Below are positions 22,393-24,604 of a DNA stretch of 24,604 bases, piece by piece. Numbering within the stretch: the stretch's first letter is position 1; each line of letters begins with the position of its first letter. The notes under the pieces are model-generated. The model was not told the origin of the DNA. It did not search any database and saw only the letters and a program-made list of their open reading frames with translations. Source of the DNA: CAYOBW01 sp964402115 (GTDB lineage: Bacteria; Verrucomicrobiota; Kiritimatiellia; UBA8416; CAYOBW01); assembly GCA_964402115.1 (NCBI GenBank), contig CAYOBW010000089.1, positions 1 through 24,604 on the forward strand. The letters are read 5' to 3'. The translations under genes and the position numbers were made by a program.

Positions 22393-24604
22393 ATGCGCGT
22401 ACACCGAGCGGTTCACGTGTTGGCTCTGGCCTGGCTGGGCGTGAGCCTGGCGGGCGCGGGAGGCTGGGCGCGGGCGGGCGACAGCGGCGATGCGGCCGCC
22501 CTCGAAGCGGCCATTCGCGACCTGCAGGCCACGTTCGGTTCGCGCTACCCGGCAGGGGCCGCCTGCCTGGAGCGGCTGCGCGCGCTCGCGCCCGCCGACC
22601 AGGCGGGCCTCGCCCGCCTGCGCCGCGCGGCCCTGCTGGCCAACCCGCTGCTGGACTTCGACCGCCTGCTGCTCGTGCGCCGCGGCACGGCTGGGCCGCT
22701 GGGGCTGCCCGCCAACTGGGACGGCAACAGCTCCCTGCCGCGTTCCGGTTTCAAGAACGCCATCGTTCAGCTCTCGCCGCTGGACACCAACGGTGCGCTG
22801 ACCGTCGTGTTCCAGCCGCCGCAGCCCGTGTTCGTCGGGGACGTCGACCTGCATGCCGACGGCACGCGCTTCCTCTTCTCGTCCGTGGCCACGAATGGCC
22901 GGTGGCGCGTGTTCGAAGGGCGGGTCGATGGCGCGGCGCCTCCCGTCGTCGTGCCGCAGATCGCGGAGCCGGACGTGGACAACTACGATGCCTGCTACCT
23001 GCCCGACGAGAGCCTGATCTTTGCGTCGACGGCCCCGTTCATCGGCGTGCCCTGCGTGCGCGGCTCCTCGCACGTGGCGAACCTCTACCGCTGGTCGCGC
23101 GACAGCGGGGCCATTCGCCGGCTCACCTTCGACCAGGACCACAACTGGTGCCCGACGGTCATGCCCGACGGCCGCGTCATGTACCTGCGGTGGGAGTACG
23201 CGGACATTCCGCACTACGTGTCGCGGATCCTCTTCACGATGAACCCGGACGGCACGAACCAGCGCGAGCTGTACGGGAGCAACTCCTACTGGCCGAACAG
23301 CCTCTTCTTCGCCCGGCCGATGCCGGGGCACCCGTCGAAGTTCGTGGGCATCGTCAGCGGCCACCACGACGTGCCGCGCATGGGCGAGCTGGTTGTGTTC
23401 GATCCCGCCCGCGGGCGGCGCGAGGCGGAGGGCGCGGTGCAGCGGATCCCGGGCCGGGGCCGGCGCGTGGAGGCGGTGATCCGCGACGGCCTTGTGGGCG
23501 GCTCGTGGCCGAAGTTCCTGCATCCCTGGCCGCTGAGCGAGAACTACGTGCTGGCGGCCTGCAAGCCGGATGCCGCCGCGCCGTGGGGCATTTACCTGGC
23601 GGACGTCTTCGACAACCTCGTGCTGGTGAAGGAGTGCCCCGATGCGGCGCTGCTGGAACCGCTGCCCCTGCGGCCGCAGGCGCGCGCGCCGGTGATTCCC
23701 TCGCGCGTGGCGGAGGGGACCGCCGCGGCGCGCATGCAGATCGCCGACATCTACGCCGGGCCGGGGCTGGCCGGCGTGCCGCGCGGGACGGTCAAGCGGC
23801 TGCGCCTGGTTACGTACCACTTCTCCTACCACGGCATGGGCGGGCAGATCGACCGCATCGGCATGGACGGCCCGTGGGACATCAAGCGCGTGCTGGGGAC
23901 CGTGCCGGTGGCGCCCGACGGTTCGGCATACTTCGAGGTGCCGGCGAACACGCCCATTTCCCTGCAGCCGCTCGACGCGCAGAACCGTGCCCTGGCGCTG
24001 ATGCGAAGCTGGACAACCGCCATGCCGGGCGAAGTGCAGACCTGCGTCGGCTGCCACGAGTCGCAGAGCAGCGGCGCGGGCGGCATGGCGGCCAACCCGC
24101 GGGCCGTGCGGGGCGAACCGGCGCGCATCGAGCCCTGGTATGGGCCCGCGCGCGGCTTTGCCTTCGAGCGCGAGGTGCAGCCCGTGCTGGACCGCTACTG
24201 CGTGGGCTGTCACAACGGCGCGGCGGCGGAACGTCCGGACTTCTCCCGCCGGCCGGCCGTGCACATGGCCGCGAAGAGCGCGGCCTACATCGAGACGCCG
24301 TTCCCGCCGGCCTATCTCGCCCTGCGCCGGTACGTCCGGGGCCACACCATCGAGAGCGATATGCACCTGCTGCCGCCGTACGAGTTCCACGCGGGCACCA
24401 GCGAGCTGTGCCAGCGCCTCGAACGCGGGCATCACGGGGTGCGGCTGGACGCGGAGGCGTGGGACCGGCTGCACACCTGGATCGACGTCAACACGCCGGT
24501 GTATGGCACCTGGACGGAGCTGTGCGGCGCGGGGCGCGTGACGCACCAGGCCGGGCGGCGGCGCCACTGCCTCGACCTGTACGCGCCGGGGGCCCCCGAC
24601 CCGG
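22393..24604 (+). CDS. HzsA-like exported di-heme c protein, paralog 2, cut by the window edge
   Basis: An open frame of 737 residues to the right edge, with no stop. Residues 1-28 form a signal peptide. Propeller-like repeats (YDACYLPDESLIFAST, HNWCPTVMPDGRVMYL) span about 140-420. The middle domain with RVLGTVPVAPDGSAYF spans about 450-535. Haem motifs are C551-VGC-H555 and C603-VGC-H607. It is a clear but diverged paralog of the gene just upstream, with the same block order and a shorter N-terminal part. GGAGG at 22381-22385 supports the ATG. The sequence after 700 (YGTWTELCG onward) continues past the haem domain, so a further C-terminal domain may lie outside the window. Operon with paralog 1 is likely (14-bp gap). 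Confidence 0.83.
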   Translation, partial: MRVHRAVHVLALAWLGVSLAGAGGWARAGDSGDAAALEAAIRDLQATFGSRYPAGAACLERLRALAPADQAGLARLRRAALLANPLLDFDRLLLVRRGTAGPLGLPANWDGNSSLPRSGFKNAIVQLSPLDTNGALTVVFQPPQPVFVGDVDLHADGTRFLFSSVATNGRWRVFEGRVDGAAPPVVVPQIAEPDVDNYDACYLPDESLIFASTAPFIGVPCVRGSSHVANLYRWSRDSGAIRRLTFDQDHNWCPTVMPDGRVMYLRWEYADIPHYVSRILFTMNPDGTNQRELYGSNSYWPNSLFFARPMPGHPSKFVGIVSGHHDVPRMGELVVFDPARGRREAEGAVQRIPGRGRRVEAVIRDGLVGGSWPKFLHPWPLSENYVLAACKPDAAAPWGIYLADVFDNLVLVKECPDAALLEPLPLRPQARAPVIPSRVAEGTAAARMQIADIYAGPGLAGVPRGTVKRLRLVTYHFSYHGMGGQIDRIGMDGPWDIKRVLGTVPVAPDGSAYFEVPANTPISLQPLDAQNRALALMRSWTTAMPGEVQTCVGCHESQSSGAGGMAANPRAVRGEPARIEPWYGPARGFAFEREVQPVLDRYCVGCHNGAAAERPDFSRRPAVHMAAKSAAYIETPFPPAYLALRRYVRGHTIESDMHLLPPYEFHAGTSELCQRLERGHHGVRLDAEAWDRLHTWIDVNTPVYGTWTELCGAGRVTHQAGRRRHCLDLYAPGAPDP

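Noticed and set aside
22315..24567. Long minus-strand open frame opposite the second HzsA-like gene
   Set aside because: The plus-strand frame has a ribosome site, signal peptide and two CxxCH motifs; the antisense frame is His/Arg-rich noise.

Overview
The window is a GC-rich bacterial segment with compact gene spacing and frequent GTGA/ATGA overlaps. Its exception is the leftmost 1.7 kb, which looks clearly lower in GC. The gene content suggests an anaerobic or microaerobic member of the PVC group (Lentisphaerota, Kiritimatiellota, Planctomycetota or Verrucomicrobiota). The pointers are an arylsulfatase A-type sulfatase, two tandem exported di-heme proteins resembling the hydrazine synthase alpha subunit, a GH101/GH129-like glycoside hydrolase, a rubredoxin and B12-dependent methionine synthase. 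This placement is inference; there is no rRNA or other strong phylogenetic marker.

Layout. Positions 1-1685 hold a 5'-truncated glycoside hydrolase of unusual composition, followed by a 400-bp gap with a nested palindromic element. Positions 2089-3774 carry an L-rhamnose mutarotase-like gene and a Y-family DNA polymerase IV with a GAAC-N4-GTTC palindrome (SOS-box-like) just upstream. Facing dinB is an exported nitroreductase (3792-4454, minus). The next gap holds another inverted repeat, then dut (4900-5361). dut overlaps tail to tail with a hybrid histidine kinase (5353-6879, minus) whose ATPase region looks degenerate.

Positions 7087-16323 form a long same-strand array: a membrane-anchored coiled-coil protein with a Gly/Arg-rich tail, a PAS-SpoIIE phosphatase, methionine synthase split into two coupled genes (homocysteine domain; then folate, cobalamin and activation domains), a rubredoxin, a homocysteine methyltransferase-MTHFR fusion, and a sulfatase. 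The core is a one-carbon/methionine module: the MTHFR half makes 5-methyl-THF, the split MetH passes the methyl group to homocysteine via cobalamin, and rubredoxin is a candidate electron carrier for it.

The gap at 16324-16852 holds a 157-bp MITE-like element with near-perfect 21-bp terminal inverted repeats around a long hairpin, plus a second imperfect palindrome. After it come a PAS-receiver regulator, a coupled exported orphan protein, purM (minus, convergent), and the two HzsA-like di-heme proteins in tandem, the second cut by the window edge.

The observations most worth following are the MITE-like element, the split MetH with rubredoxin in one operon, the tandem HzsA-like pair outside an anammox context, the dinB operator, and the probable pseudokinase. 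No CRISPR array, tRNA, rRNA or transposase gene was found.
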